From positions 79,847 through 143,846 of the forward strand of contig CAYTUV010000005.1 of NCBI GenBank assembly GCA_964441505.1: DNA of 64,000 nt, written 5' to 3'. The notes under the pieces were generated by a model. The model had not been told where the DNA came from. It saw nothing but the letters and a program-made list of their open reading frames with translations, and searched no databases. The translations under genes and the position numbers were made by a program. The DNA comes from Fen-1258 sp964441505 (lineage in GTDB: Bacteria > Bacteroidota > Ignavibacteria > Ignavibacteriales > Melioribacteraceae). This document shows, piece after piece, positions 52,508-62,300 of this stretch. Position 1 is the first letter of the stretch. Each line of letters opens with the position of its first letter.

Positions 52508-54870
52508 CACTCTATATTTCCTATGAGATTCTTTGGTAGAGTGAAAGAAAAAGTGCTGCCCTTATCAACTTCACTTTCAACCGAGATTTTACCGCCGTGT
52601 TTTTCAATAAAATCTTTGCAAAGAATTAATCCAAGACCGGTTCCCCCTTCTCCATCTGTTCCCCTTGTGGAATAGTAAGTATCAATACCCCAAAGTTTTT
52701 TCAGATTATCCTCCTCAATACCAATTCCCGTATCTTTAACAAAACATGAAACTAAATCCGGAAACTCCTTTACAGATACTTCTATTTTTCCCCCTCTTAG
52801 GTTAAACTTTATTGCATTGGATATTAAATTACGGACAACCGTTGCAATCATGTTCTGATCAAAATTAAACGAGACGTTTTCCGGTATATCGCAAACCAAA
52901 TTCAATCCTTTGTTCTCAATAGCATTATGCAACAGTGTTATTGTCTCGGTAATTAGGCGTGACAGGTCATTGATCGTTGGACTGAATTCAATTGCGCCTC
53001 TTTGAACCCGGTTCCAGGTTAGAAGGCCATCCATAAAATTGAATTGTGTCTTCAATCCTTCATAGAGTTTCTGAGTGAATTCAATTCTTTCTTCCCTGGT
53101 TAATTCTTCATCCTCAAGTAAGATTGTGGCCATTCCTATCAAGCCCTGGAACGGACTGCGCAGATCGTGAGAAAGAATAGAGAAGAATTTGTCTTTCATT
53201 TTGTTTGTTTTACGGAGTTCCTGCTCTGAACGCAATAAAAATTCTTCGGCCTCTTTTCGTGAAGTTATATCTATAATGTAACCATGTAAATCGATGATGT
53301 TGTTATTTACATCTCTTGCAGCTTTGGTAAAATCATGAATCCATATGTGTTTGCCATCCTTCTTTTTTATTCGATATTCTTGTTCATATACATCTTGTTG
53401 AGTTTTAATGTACTGTTCCATTTCCCAAAGTATTCGGTTCAAATCGTCTGGATGGATTATATCATTGTAGTTAAATTTATCATCCAACAGCTCTTCCGGT
53501 TTATACCCCAATACCATGCTGACGTTAGGAGATACATACTTAATCCCGCCTAATAGATTTGCATGCCACTGTATTGTAACAACGGGTCCCCCAATAAACA
53601 ACTCACGTTCCGATTGGAGTGCTAATTCTATTTGGCGCTTTTCGGTAATGTCATGAACTATTGAATGAAGGAATTTCTTCCCATTAAATTCAATAGGACT
53701 GCTGTACACTTCGACATCGCGTATTATGCCATTGGAAAGTTTGTGCTTGGACACAAAGTAGTTATTTGTTTTAGCTGCAGCTGTCGCTAATCCTTCACTA
53801 ATCGCAGGCGGCGGGGCTATGTTGATATCTGTTTTCTTGAGAGAGGTTATCTCTTCCTTTGTATAGCCATAATACTCACATGCAGAATTATTCGCATCAA
53901 AAATTTTCATAGTCAGAGGATCGATAACCAGCATAACCGCATTACTGTTATGAAAAATGCTTCTATACCGTTCTTCACTCTCTTGAAGAATTAATTCTCT
54001 TTGTCTCTGTTCGGTAATATCACGTGCTATAGCGATTACAACCGATTGACCAAAGTAATTCCCCTTTTGAATGGTGACGGTTTTCGGGAAGATTTCTCCG
54101 TTTTTCTTCAGTCCCCAAAATTCAAATGAATTTTGTTTGCCTTTTTCAAATGTATCTTTAATAAATTCAACGATTTTTGCAAAATCGTTTTTACCGGGGG
54201 CAGAGAGAAATTCCGGCGTACGCCCAATAATTTCTTCTCTTTTATAACCATACATTTTTTCAACACCCAGATTAACATCGAGGAATAATCCATTTTTATC
54301 CTGTATATAAATTGCATCGGTTATGGTATTAAATAAACCACGGTAACTTTCTTCGCTGTGTCTTAATTGCTCTTCACTATTTTTTTTTCCGGTTATATCG
54401 GAAGCAATTCCGATAAGCGCTATCGGAATACCCTTATCATCATGAACAACTGCCGTTGAAAGTGAAATCGGGAACTCGGTGCCATCCTTTTTTTTATTTA
54501 CAAGTTCGCCAACCCATCCGGTTTGAATTGTAGAAGTGCGGATTTTTTCAGCGTAGTCACACTCAATATTTGAGCCACGAACCATATCAATACTATGACC
54601 AATCAATTCTTCTCTGCTGTAGCCATAAGTTCTTATAAATGCATCGTTGACAAATATTAATATATTGTTGGCATCAGTAATGCAAACGCATTCATTGATA
54701 CTGCTGACGGCATGAGCCAGAAGTTTAATTTTCTCTTCACGGTTTCTGAAATTGCCGCTGTCATCAAGAACTGTTTCCTTACAGGGAATAGAATTTATTG
54801 GTTTTGGCAATTTGAGATCATCTTTAGTATTGGAATCCCAAACCGATTTATTTATTCTCTTCTTTTTCAT
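52507..54870 (-). CDS. Four-PAS histidine kinase
   Basis: A soluble kinase of 787 residues with no membrane segment. Four PAS/PAC units span about 50-560 (PAS1 VSSINECVCITDANNILIFV; PAS4 in a PAS_3-like form with VSMVLGYKPEELLDD and DGKHIWIHDFTKA). HisKA phosphoacceptor is ILSHDLRSPFQGLIG, and HATPase_c has NAIKFNLRGGKIEV, DTGIGI and GGTGLGLILCKDF. It lacks a receiver, and no separate regulator is next to it, so its phosphorelay may pass to the hybrid kinase's receiver. It ends one base into the hybrid kinase's ATG. Confidence 0.93.
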   Translation of the reverse strand: MKKKRINKSVWDSNTKDDLKLPKPINSIPCKETVLDDSGNFRNREEKIKLLAHAVSSINECVCITDANNILIFVNDAFIRTYGYSREELIGHSIDMVRGSNIECDYAEKIRTSTIQTGWVGELVNKKKDGTEFPISLSTAVVHDDKGIPIALIGIASDITGKKNSEEQLRHSEESYRGLFNTITDAIYIQDKNGLFLDVNLGVEKMYGYKREEIIGRTPEFLSAPGKNDFAKIVEFIKDTFEKGKQNSFEFWGLKKNGEIFPKTVTIQKGNYFGQSVVIAIARDITEQRQRELILQESEERYRSIFHNSNAVMLVIDPLTMKIFDANNSACEYYGYTKEEITSLKKTDINIAPPPAISEGLATAAAKTNNYFVSKHKLSNGIIRDVEVYSSPIEFNGKKFLHSIVHDITEKRQIELALQSERELFIGGPVVTIQWHANLLGGIKYVSPNVSMVLGYKPEELLDDKFNYNDIIHPDDLNRILWEMEQYIKTQQDVYEQEYRIKKKDGKHIWIHDFTKAARDVNNNIIDLHGYIIDITSRKEAEEFLLRSEQELRKTNKMKDKFFSILSHDLRSPFQGLIGMATILLEDEELTREERIEFTQKLYEGLKTQFNFMDGLLTWNRVQRGAIEFSPTINDLSRLITETITLLHNAIENKGLNLVCDIPENVSFNFDQNMIATVVRNLISNAIKFNLRGGKIEVSVKEFPDLVSCFVKDTGIGIEEDNLKKLWGIDTYYSTRGTDGEGGTGLGLILCKDFIEKHGGKISVESEVDKGSTFSFTLPKNLIGNIE

Positions 54871-55175
54871 TTCTAGGCTGCCTGCATTTCGGGTTGGTTG
54901 TTTTTAAAAAACCATTGTTATTTAACTCAAGTTGACCGCTTGATTTAACAAACCGTTAAAACGGTTGAAAAATAAACCGACTTTTCTATTAACACCTCGA
55001 TTAATCGAGGTGTTAATAAAACAAAAGATAGACTTATTAACAGTTTTTAAATACATGGCGGTCAACTTGAGTTATTTATAAATAAATCTCTGTCCAATTT
55101 CCTTTTGGTGATACAATCATAGTTGAAAACTTTGGTAGATAATTTAGTTAAATCATCTACTAAAAGGTAAATCGA
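54871..55175. other. Intergenic region before the four-PAS kinase
   Basis: Its 305 bases include the nested element at 54923-55074. The rest is AT-rich with no ORF. Any kinase promoter lies in or beside the element. Confidence 0.5.
54923..55074. repeat. Nested multi-hairpin palindromic element
   Basis: Outer arms TAACTCAAGTTGACCGC (54923-54939) and GCGGTCAACTTGAGTTA (55058-55074) are perfect 17-base inverted repeats enclosing 118 bases. Inside: AACCGT...ACGGTT (54951-54966); a perfect 32-base palindrome at 54987-55018 centred on TCGATTAATCGA; and GTTAATAA (55012-55019) which can instead pair with TTATTAAC (55034-55041). These structures compete, like a switch, or mark an excised or inserted element. 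It lies in the region between the upstream ends of the kinase at 52.5-54.9 kb and the receiver remnant. Confidence 0.75.
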
Positions 55176-55586
55176 CTAATCAGTATCAGATCTACGTTCC
55201 TTAATTTTTTGTGAAATGATTTTCTTATCCAGTAAACTCAACCGATCACTTGCGAAGACATATTCTGGTTTAAATCTGGAATAAATTGCAAATCAATCCA
55301 CTCCGCTGGCGGCATCATAAATAATAAACCGGTTGCCAAGAACTGACTTAAAAAAAGATTTGAATCGGCTGCTGCAATCAACGATTAAAATATACTCTTC
55401 AAATTTCGAGATAGCCTCAATTAGAATTGATTCCGACAAATTTTCTGTAAGAAGACTCAGCCCTAATTGACAGTCGGCGGTATCCAGAACCTTACACGCT
55501 ATGTTCTTTTTTAACATATGGCTCAGTAAAAATCGGTTGTTCGCCTTATCATCTATGTTTAAACTTCTAAACAAAGTCTTTTCCAA
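55176..55586 (-). pseudogene. Degenerate response-regulator gene interrupted by in-frame UGA
   Basis: The reading frame starts at 55586 (MEKTLFRSLNIDDKANNRFL), resembles a receiver's first strand and helix (IDDKANNRFLLSHMLKK), and then a second receiver-like strand (EEYILIVD). At 55293-55295 it meets TGA, but the frame continues open for another 38 codons to TAG (55176-55178). The text after the stop is receiver-like: FAIYSRFKPEYVFASDRLSL, matching the strand that normally carries the phospho-Asp, here Ser-Asp (VFASDRL). The gene thus looks like two fused, decayed receivers with one nonsense mutation and lost catalytic residues. It follows the 493-residue kinase by ten bases. Confidence 0.65.
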
Positions 55587-55596
55587 TTTCTTCTCA

Positions 55597-57078
55597 TTAT
55601 ATTTTCTTTTTTAACGTAAAATGAAATGTAGTTCCTTTTCCTTGCTCGCTTTCAATCCAAATTTTGCCGGAATGCTTCTCAACAAATTCTTTACAAAGCA
55701 ACAATCCTAATCCGGTTCCTTTTTCTTTTGCTGTCCCGTTTGTTGAGTAAATAACATTTGAATCGAGCAGCTTTCCAATATCCTCGGCAGGAATACCTAT
55801 CCCGTTATCGCTTACCGAAAGATGAAAATATTTATCCAGTTCTTCGCAGGCTATTAATATAGTACCATTATTACTTGTAAATTTTATTGCATTACCCATT
55901 AGGTTGATAAGAATTGAATGCAGCATATTTTCATCTGCATAAATCTTAGTGCCCTTATTTATAGAATTTATGAGCGAGATGTTTTTATTAGCTGCTGATG
56001 CATTGAGTAAATTCAGAATTCTGTTTATGTTATAAGAGAGATCAATAGTATCGGGTTGAAAAGAGATCCTGCCTGTCTGAACGCGCGACCAATCCAGAAT
56101 ATTGTTTAAGAGAGAGTTTGTGCTTTTGGAAATTTCCGCAATGTGTCCGGCGAATAGTTTAATATCACCAATCTCAAGAGTGTCTATTTCATTAGCCAAT
56201 ATTTCTGCATAACCGAGCAATCCGTTGATGGGAGACTTTAAATCGTGACTTATAATGGAAAAGAATTTGTCTTTAGTTTCGTTTAGTGTTTTCAGCTCCT
56301 CGGCGAATTTCTGGATTTGTATCTCGGCAAGTTTTTGAAATGTAATATCCCGCAAGATCATTAGGATTTTTTCGTAACCGCTCATTACAAAACGTGCTTC
56401 AAAAAATAAAAGTTCATCCGGGTTTTCAGTCTCAAGTTGAAACTCGAACGTTTGCAGTTCACCAGTCTGAAATACTATTCCGATAATTTCAAGTATCTGC
56501 TCACCAATCACTTTAGGAAATACACCGGTAACGGAGTGCCCCTTTAACTGGTGAGGATTAAAAAACAGATTATGATAATTGCTGTTTTTGTAATCAATGA
56601 AAACACCGCTGCTGGATAAGACAAAAATAAAATCGGGCAGTGCTTTTAGAATAGAATAATCCCCTACGTGAAGATCTCGGATTAGCTTTTCTATAATCAC
56701 ATGCTCGGTTATATCCTCAACAATGCAGTCATAAGAGAGAATTTCACCATCAACATTTTTATTTGCGGTTACACGTTCTCTGAATAGAATGGATAAGCCG
56801 TTTTTCCTGATCCACCGGTTCTCAAACGGTTCGGCCAAACTGTTTTTGCTTAGATAAGAAGAATATTTGTCCGCCGAAAAACATTCTTTGAATTCGCTGT
56901 TTGTGATTGCCTGTGAAGACAGCTCGGCAAATGAATCATATCCGAGCAATCTTATGAACGAATTATTAGCAAAGGTTAGAACACCTTCGCCTGAAATTCG
57001 AAAAATACCATATGCGAAATTTTCGATAATGTTTTCGTATTGGATTTGGTCGAAACTTCCAGAGATTTTTTCTTCCAT
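55597..57078 (-). CDS. Two-PAS histidine kinase
   Basis: A soluble 493-residue kinase. PAS1 is about 12-125 (ENIIENFAYGIFRISGEG, NNSFIRLLGYDSF). A second, more divergent PAS follows at about 140-255 (LPDFIFVLSSSGVFIDY). HisKA has the phosphoacceptor IISHDLKSPINGLLGYA (about 275-291), and HATPase_c contains NAIKFTSNNGTILIA, SVSDNGIGIPAE and EKGTGLGLLLCKEFVE. The cognate receiver would be the interrupted gene just behind it, which would leave this kinase without a local target. It ends the minus-strand group; about 940 bases of low-coding sequence follow upstream. Confidence 0.92.
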   Translation of the reverse strand: MEEKISGSFDQIQYENIIENFAYGIFRISGEGVLTFANNSFIRLLGYDSFAELSSQAITNSEFKECFSADKYSSYLSKNSLAEPFENRWIRKNGLSILFRERVTANKNVDGEILSYDCIVEDITEHVIIEKLIRDLHVGDYSILKALPDFIFVLSSSGVFIDYKNSNYHNLFFNPHQLKGHSVTGVFPKVIGEQILEIIGIVFQTGELQTFEFQLETENPDELLFFEARFVMSGYEKILMILRDITFQKLAEIQIQKFAEELKTLNETKDKFFSIISHDLKSPINGLLGYAEILANEIDTLEIGDIKLFAGHIAEISKSTNSLLNNILDWSRVQTGRISFQPDTIDLSYNINRILNLLNASAANKNISLINSINKGTKIYADENMLHSILINLMGNAIKFTSNNGTILIACEELDKYFHLSVSDNGIGIPAEDIGKLLDSNVIYSTNGTAKEKGTGLGLLLCKEFVEKHSGKIWIESEQGKGTTFHFTLKKKI

Positions 57079-57596
57079 TAAAATAATTTATTCTCAATTC
57101 GTGATAAATGTTCAATCTCAGTACCTGAATCAATAGTATTTACAAAAATGCCTGTAACTAATTCCGATTTCCAAAGACCTGGCCATACAATCCCTATATT
57201 TTTAGACAGAAAGAAAGCATCCTTTTTTAAATTCGTGATAACAATGCGACAATTCGAGTGCCATATTTGTAATCTTGGAATAGTGCCGAATTTTTATTGT
57301 TGCGGAAAAATAATGCGAATAACGCGCTTATAGCGGTAAAATTCTTTTTCCCCCGTATTAAAAGAAATACTAACGCATATTCTGATATTTGAATTGTCTG
57401 ATAAAAATCATATGAATAATATTAGCCATCAAAATTCCCGGTGAAAGAAGAAAACTTTTTTAATCCTTTTTTCTGATGGAATGAAAATTGTGTGATATTA
57501 TTCGATAATGAGTTAGAGATGATTTTAGTAAGTATAAATACTACCGAAAAATTTTGCGAGATTAACATCTACCACAAGTTAATAAAGGTAGACCTC

Positions 57597-57725
57597 GTGA
57601 AGAATTTAAAAATGAAAAACAACTCTCACTGGAGAACTTTTTCAATTTTTGCATCGGTATTCAAAGGAATGTTTATTTTATTCAAACGGATTTTATTTTC
57701 TCCAATCACCAGAGACGTTCTCTAA
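57597..57725 (+). CDS. Possible small basic membrane-associated protein
   Basis: A 42-residue frame starting at GTG 57597 with AAAGG eight bases upstream; an internal ATG gives 37 residues. The middle (RTFSIFASVFKGMFILFKRI) is hydrophobic and basic, like small membrane peptides. A hairpin (57741-57768) follows within 16 bases of the stop. No family recognised. Confidence 0.3.
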   Translation: MKNLKMKNNSHWRTFSIFASVFKGMFILFKRILFSPITRDVL

Positions 57726-57950
57726 ACAAGAGCCTATTTTGAAGTATCAACATCCCGCCCGATACTTCATTTGAAAAACAAAATATTTTTACTCTATAGG
57801 TCTATTAAAAGATCGTCTAAGTTTCAGCTTAACATCTCAGCTCTATTAACGATAATAAAGGGCATAAAAATAGTTTTGAAATCTTGCAGAGATTCTGTTC
57901 CAACGTGCAGGTAAGAAAATTCTATTGAGATAATTTTAGGAGGGAACACA

Positions 57951-57983
57951 ATGAAATGGTTTTATAATTCAAAAGTCGGATAA
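57951..57983 (+). pseudogene. Ten-codon remnant resembling a chemoreceptor N terminus
   Basis: ATG at 57951 reads MKWFYNSKVG and stops. It is preceded by a very strong Shine-Dalgarno (AGGAGG, seven-base spacing) and followed 35 bases later by cheW, which has its own AGGAG. Many methyl-accepting chemotaxis proteins begin MKWF-N-(L/M)K-(I/V)GTKLLL, and mcp genes often precede cheW. The simplest reading is a receptor gene deleted after codon 10. A leader peptide is the alternative. Confidence 0.5.
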
Positions 57984-58018
57984 AAAAATATAATAACAAA
58001 TTATTTAGGAGAACTCGA

Positions 58019-58504
58019 ATGAGTAATTTAATTCATGATAAAAACGAATCAACAGAACTTCTTCAGTTAGTGAGTTTCAAAATAGCGAACGAAGAATTTG
58101 GAGTTGATATATTGAATGTACAAGAAATAAACAAGATGACTACAATTACAAAAGTGCCGAACTCGCCCCATTTTGTTGAAGGTGTTATCAACCTGCGGGG
58201 CAGAGTGATTCCTGTTGTAAACCTGAGAGTTAAATTGAGCATGCCTAATAAAGAATATGACAAAGACACACGCATTATAGTTGTAGATCTTGAGGGTAAG
58301 ACAGTTGGATTTTTAGTTGATTCGGTCAGCGAGGTTTTGAGAATTCCGAGAAATATAATCGAACCGCCTCCTTCCATGGTTGCCGGGGTTAATTCTACAT
58401 ATATAACTGCTGTTGGAAAACTTGAAGACCGACTTTTGATTCTATTAGATCTTAATAAAGTATTGCTCGATGAAGAGAGGGTTGCTTTAGAAACCGTCAA
58501 TTAA
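58019..58504 (+). CDS. cheW: CheW chemotaxis coupling protein
   Basis: A 161-residue adaptor of two beta-barrel-like subdomains that joins chemoreceptors to CheA. Family text is complete: LQLVSFKIANEEFGVDILNV, ITKVPNSPHFVEGVINLRGR, VIPVVNLRVKLSMP, DKDTRIIVVDLEGKTVGFLV, DSVSEVLRIPRNIIEPPPSM and the C-terminal LLILLDLNKVL. Start confirmed by AGGAG six bases upstream. No cheA, mcp, cheY or cheB is in the window, so it is an orphan next to PAS kinases, and it may serve a receptor encoded elsewhere. Confidence 0.96.
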   Translation: MSNLIHDKNESTELLQLVSFKIANEEFGVDILNVQEINKMTTITKVPNSPHFVEGVINLRGRVIPVVNLRVKLSMPNKEYDKDTRIIVVDLEGKTVGFLVDSVSEVLRIPRNIIEPPPSMVAGVNSTYITAVGKLEDRLLILLDLNKVLLDEERVALETVN

Positions 58505-59380
58505 TTTTGTTCCAACAATTATTAGATGCCGGTTGGAGTATAAAGTAACGGTATAAGATCCATCAAGAGAAATATCGGATTCGTTCCGATAGATTGCCCC
58601 CGGAGAGTGTAGCAGAACTAAAAAATTACGATTTACTTCGCGTCCCTTCGTGAAAAAATCTTCGTGGTTCATTATGGAAGAATTTTTTGTTACATGGAGT
58701 TACACAAAGAAGGATCGAAGTTACATGAAGAAAGAGTTGTACAACACGAGTAAAAGAGTGTGCAGCAGAACTCGAACATGTCACTTCGAACTTGATCTTG
58801 CCTGTCGGCAGAGCATGTTGCAGAACTCCTTTCACTGTCATTTCGAACCACGTTTTTTGTGGTGAGAAATCTTTATGTAGCATTATCGTAAGATTTCTCA
58901 GTCGTTCCACAAAACGGCACTCCTTCGAAATGACATGCTTCCTTGTGCAACACACACGGCAGACAGGTTTATCGAGTGAGGAGTCTTAAAATTCTCTCAA
59001 AAAAGATTCCTTACTTGACTGAAGTCGGATTCGGAATGACAATTTTGAGCTTGTACAACACGCTCTTAGGCCAGTAAAGAATAAGCGGCTCCCGACAATT
59101 TTTGTTGGATGAGAAAGTGTGAACGTCATAAATTCTCTTGGCCAATTAATTCTCTGTAATTTTCCGTTCCATTTTCCCGGAAGAGTTTCAAAAAATTTTG
59201 CAACTGTGGTAATTGAAAAAGTAATTTTGCTTATTGTAAAAGAAAAAAAGAATGAGTAATTAGCATAGAGAAAAATGGAAAAAGCTTATGCCGAAATGTC
59301 ATCAGTTCGATTTGTGAAACAAAATAACCTCGAAGCAAGCTTTGAGGAATTTTTTCGATTAAATTTTCCATTCTAGCATA
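58505..59380. other. Repeat-filled gene-free region between cheW and the large kinase
   Basis: The 876 bases hold decayed ACTTCG/TTCGTG repeats (about 58630-58740), the long palindrome 58837-58934, and GTCATTTCGA-type text (58780-58800 region). A 59050-59380 portion is AT-rich with no recognisable gene. Several short frames on either strand are repeats being read through, not genes. Confidence 0.6.
58837..58934. repeat. GTCATTTCGAA long palindrome (related to the 115-base family)
   Basis: A 98-base hairpin: outer arms GTCATTTCGAA (58837-58847) and TTCGAAATGAC (58924-58934) are perfect. Next CCACGTTTTTTGTGG with CCACAAAACGG pair imperfectly. Inner arms GAGAAATCTT (58864-58873) and AAGATTTCTC (58890-58899) are perfect. 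It shares the outer arm with the 115-base units but has a different middle, so it is a sister family. Confidence 0.8.
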
Positions 59381-59383
59381 TTG

Positions 59384-62300
59384 ATGATGAATTTTAAACA
59401 GCTGAAATATTATAGAAATGCAAAACCGATTCTTCTAACAGGATTGTTCTTTTGTGCACTCCTAATTATTCTTACAATACATTTTGGTTTATCTCCCTCT
59501 TTAATTATAACAACCGCAGCATCGGTTTTATATTGGCGTCTAAAACGTTCACGATATTACCTGAATCTTTATAATGCAGAAATAAAATATAACGCATTAA
59601 TCAAACACTTCGGTCAAATTGTTAAGTATGCCAACGATATGATATTTCTGCTGGATGACGAAGCAAGAATAACCGAAGTGAGCGATAAAGCCTGCTCTAT
59701 GCTCGGATATTCAAGGGAAGAGCTCCTCGCTATGTCGGCTATAGACCTTCGTCCGCAAGAGTTAAAAATCAACTTTAAAAATTTTATCAATAATTTTCCG
59801 CTGGATGAAGGTAAAATATATAACACAGAATACCTGAGGAAAGACGGCACGCGGTTCCACGTCGAAGTCAGCGCCAGATCCTTTTATATCGAAGGCAAAC
59901 TTTACCTGCAGGCTATCAGCCGGGATATTTCGGACCGCTTGCTAAAGGATGAAGCACTTAGAATAAGTGAAGAAAGATATAGAGCGTTGTTTGAAAATAA
60001 TCCAAACCCCATGTGGATTTACGATGTAGATACTTTAGAATTTATCACCGTTAATGAAGCCGCAGTTAGTCATTATGGTTATTCGAAAGAGGAATTTCTT
60101 TCAATGACTCTCCTTGACATAAGGCCCGAAGACGATATTCCTAAACTTTTAGAGAATATAAGTTCTAGAACTGAATTTTTACAAGATTCCAGAGGATGGA
60201 GACATAAAAAGAAGGACGGTTCAATAATCTCTGTTGAGATTTTCTCCTATTCACTTTCTGTTTTTGGTGAAAAAAAGACAAGACTTGTTACTGTAAAAGA
60301 CGTTACAGAACAAACATCAGTACAAGATGCACTTAACACAGAAAGAGAACAACTGCTTTCCATCTTTGGCAGCATTGATGAAGCTATCTATGTAGCGGAT
60401 ATGGATACGCACGAAATTCTTTACGCTAATGAGGCAACAAAAAAAATATTTGGTTCCCACCTTATAGGCAAAAAATGTTATCATGTGCTGCAGGGTAATT
60501 CTGTGCCGTGCAGTTTTTGCACCAACAAGATTATCAAGGAGATGAACTATCGTCCGTACTTTTGGGAATCTTATAATCCTGTAGCTGACCGTACCTACCA
60601 AATAATTGACCGTGTGATAAAATGGACTGACGGGCAGGATGTCCGTTTTGAATTAGCTGTAGATATCACCGCTAAAAAAGAAGCGGAACAAATTTTACGA
60701 GAAAGTGAAGAACGGTACAGAGCATTAGTTAATAAACTCCCCGACTTTGTATTAGTGCTAATTGATCAAAAGATTGTCTTTGTGAATGATATTGCACTTG
60801 AGATGAGCGGCTATTCTTTGTATGATTTAATTGGAGAGCCTATTCTCAAGTTCATAAATCCAATCTACCGGTTATTCGTTTTGGATAAGATTAAACACTA
60901 CGCAAGCGGCGAGGAAGTTGGAATTTTTGAAATTGAGGTACTATTTAAAAATAGAAAAGTAAGGGCTGTAAATGTCCAATCTGCAAGAATAACCTACAAT
61001 AAAATAAGGGCTACTCTAATTGTACTGACGGATATTACAGAGCGTAAAAAAGCAGAAGAAAAATTAAGATTGCTTGCTCAGGCAGTAAAAAGCTCCAGCG
61101 AGGGAATCAGCATATCCGATTTGAATAGCAATCTAATCTTTGTCAACGAGGCATTTACAAAAATCTTCGGTTATGATGAAAGCGAACTTATGGGCAAACA
61201 CGTCGATATTTTACGCTCTAAAAGAAATCCTCAACCGCTGCTTACTGAAATTGAGAAAGCAACTATTAACGGGGGTTGGACTGGCGAACTGATGAATAGG
61301 AAAAAGGATGGAACAGAATTCCCAATTTTACTAAGCACTTCTTCCGTTCTAAATGAGAAAGGGTTCCCTTATGCTCTTGTTGGTATTACCCGGGATATTA
61401 GCCAACAAAAATTAGCCGAGAAAATTTTAATAGAAAGTGAAGAACGGTACCGTAATATTTTTGACTATTCTCCTATCGGTATATACCGCACTACTCCGGA
61501 CGGGAGAATCCTTCTGGCAAATCCCGCTTTGGTTGATATGCTGGGATATCCATCGGCTGAGGAGCTGAAAAAAATAAATCTGAATAATTCAGATTATCCC
61601 CGTAAAGATTTTCTGGAACGGATTGAGAAAGAAGGAAAAATTATCGGTTACGAAGCGGCTTGGTTAAGATATGACGGCACAAAAATATTTGCCAATGAAA
61701 ATGCCAAAGTTATTTCCGGTGACAATGGAGAAACACTTTATTATGAAGGGACTGTTGAAGATATAACAGAACAGAAGTCTATAGAGGAGGAATTGCAAAA
61801 GTATCGTTTACATCTTGAAGAACTTGTTGATGAGAGAACTTCCGAATTAAAAATATCCAAAGAAAGATTTAAATCACTTGCAGAACACACACAAGATATA
61901 ATAATTAGGCTGAGCGCTAAATTAGAACACATTTATGTCAATCCCGTCTTCGAAAAAATTTTAGGTATTTCTTCTAATGCAATTCTTGGCAAAACAATTA
62001 GAGAGATAGGGATGCCGCCTAAGGTTGTTGACGAATTGGAATCAGTTTTGCTGAAAGTATTCGAGACGAAAGAATTGAATAAACACGAAATGCAGTTACC
62101 AAACAAAAATTGGTTCGATTGGTCAATAATTCCGGAATTTGATCCGGAAGGGAATGTTATTACGATAGTTCTAAACGGAAGAGATATTACCGAAAGAATT
62201 AATTTAGAAGAGAGCATTAAAAACGCACTCGAGAATGAAAAAATATTGAACGAGATGAAAACAAAATTTATCTCAACAGCTTCGCATGAATTTAGGACAC

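Larger units (their letters stand above)
57079..58018. other. About 940 bases with a possible small ORF, a hairpin and a chemoreceptor remnant
   Basis: AT-rich. It contains the possible smORF at 57597-57725, a hairpin with eight-base arms GAAGTATC and GATACTTC (57741-57748 / 57761-57768) and the start-like peptide at 57951-57983. A 61-codon frame at 57148-57333 shows no coding character. Promoters for cheW and the divergent kinase must lie here. Confidence 0.5.

Noticed and set aside
57148..57333. 61-codon plus-strand ORF
   Set aside because: No ribosome-binding site, unlikely composition and no resemblance to any family.
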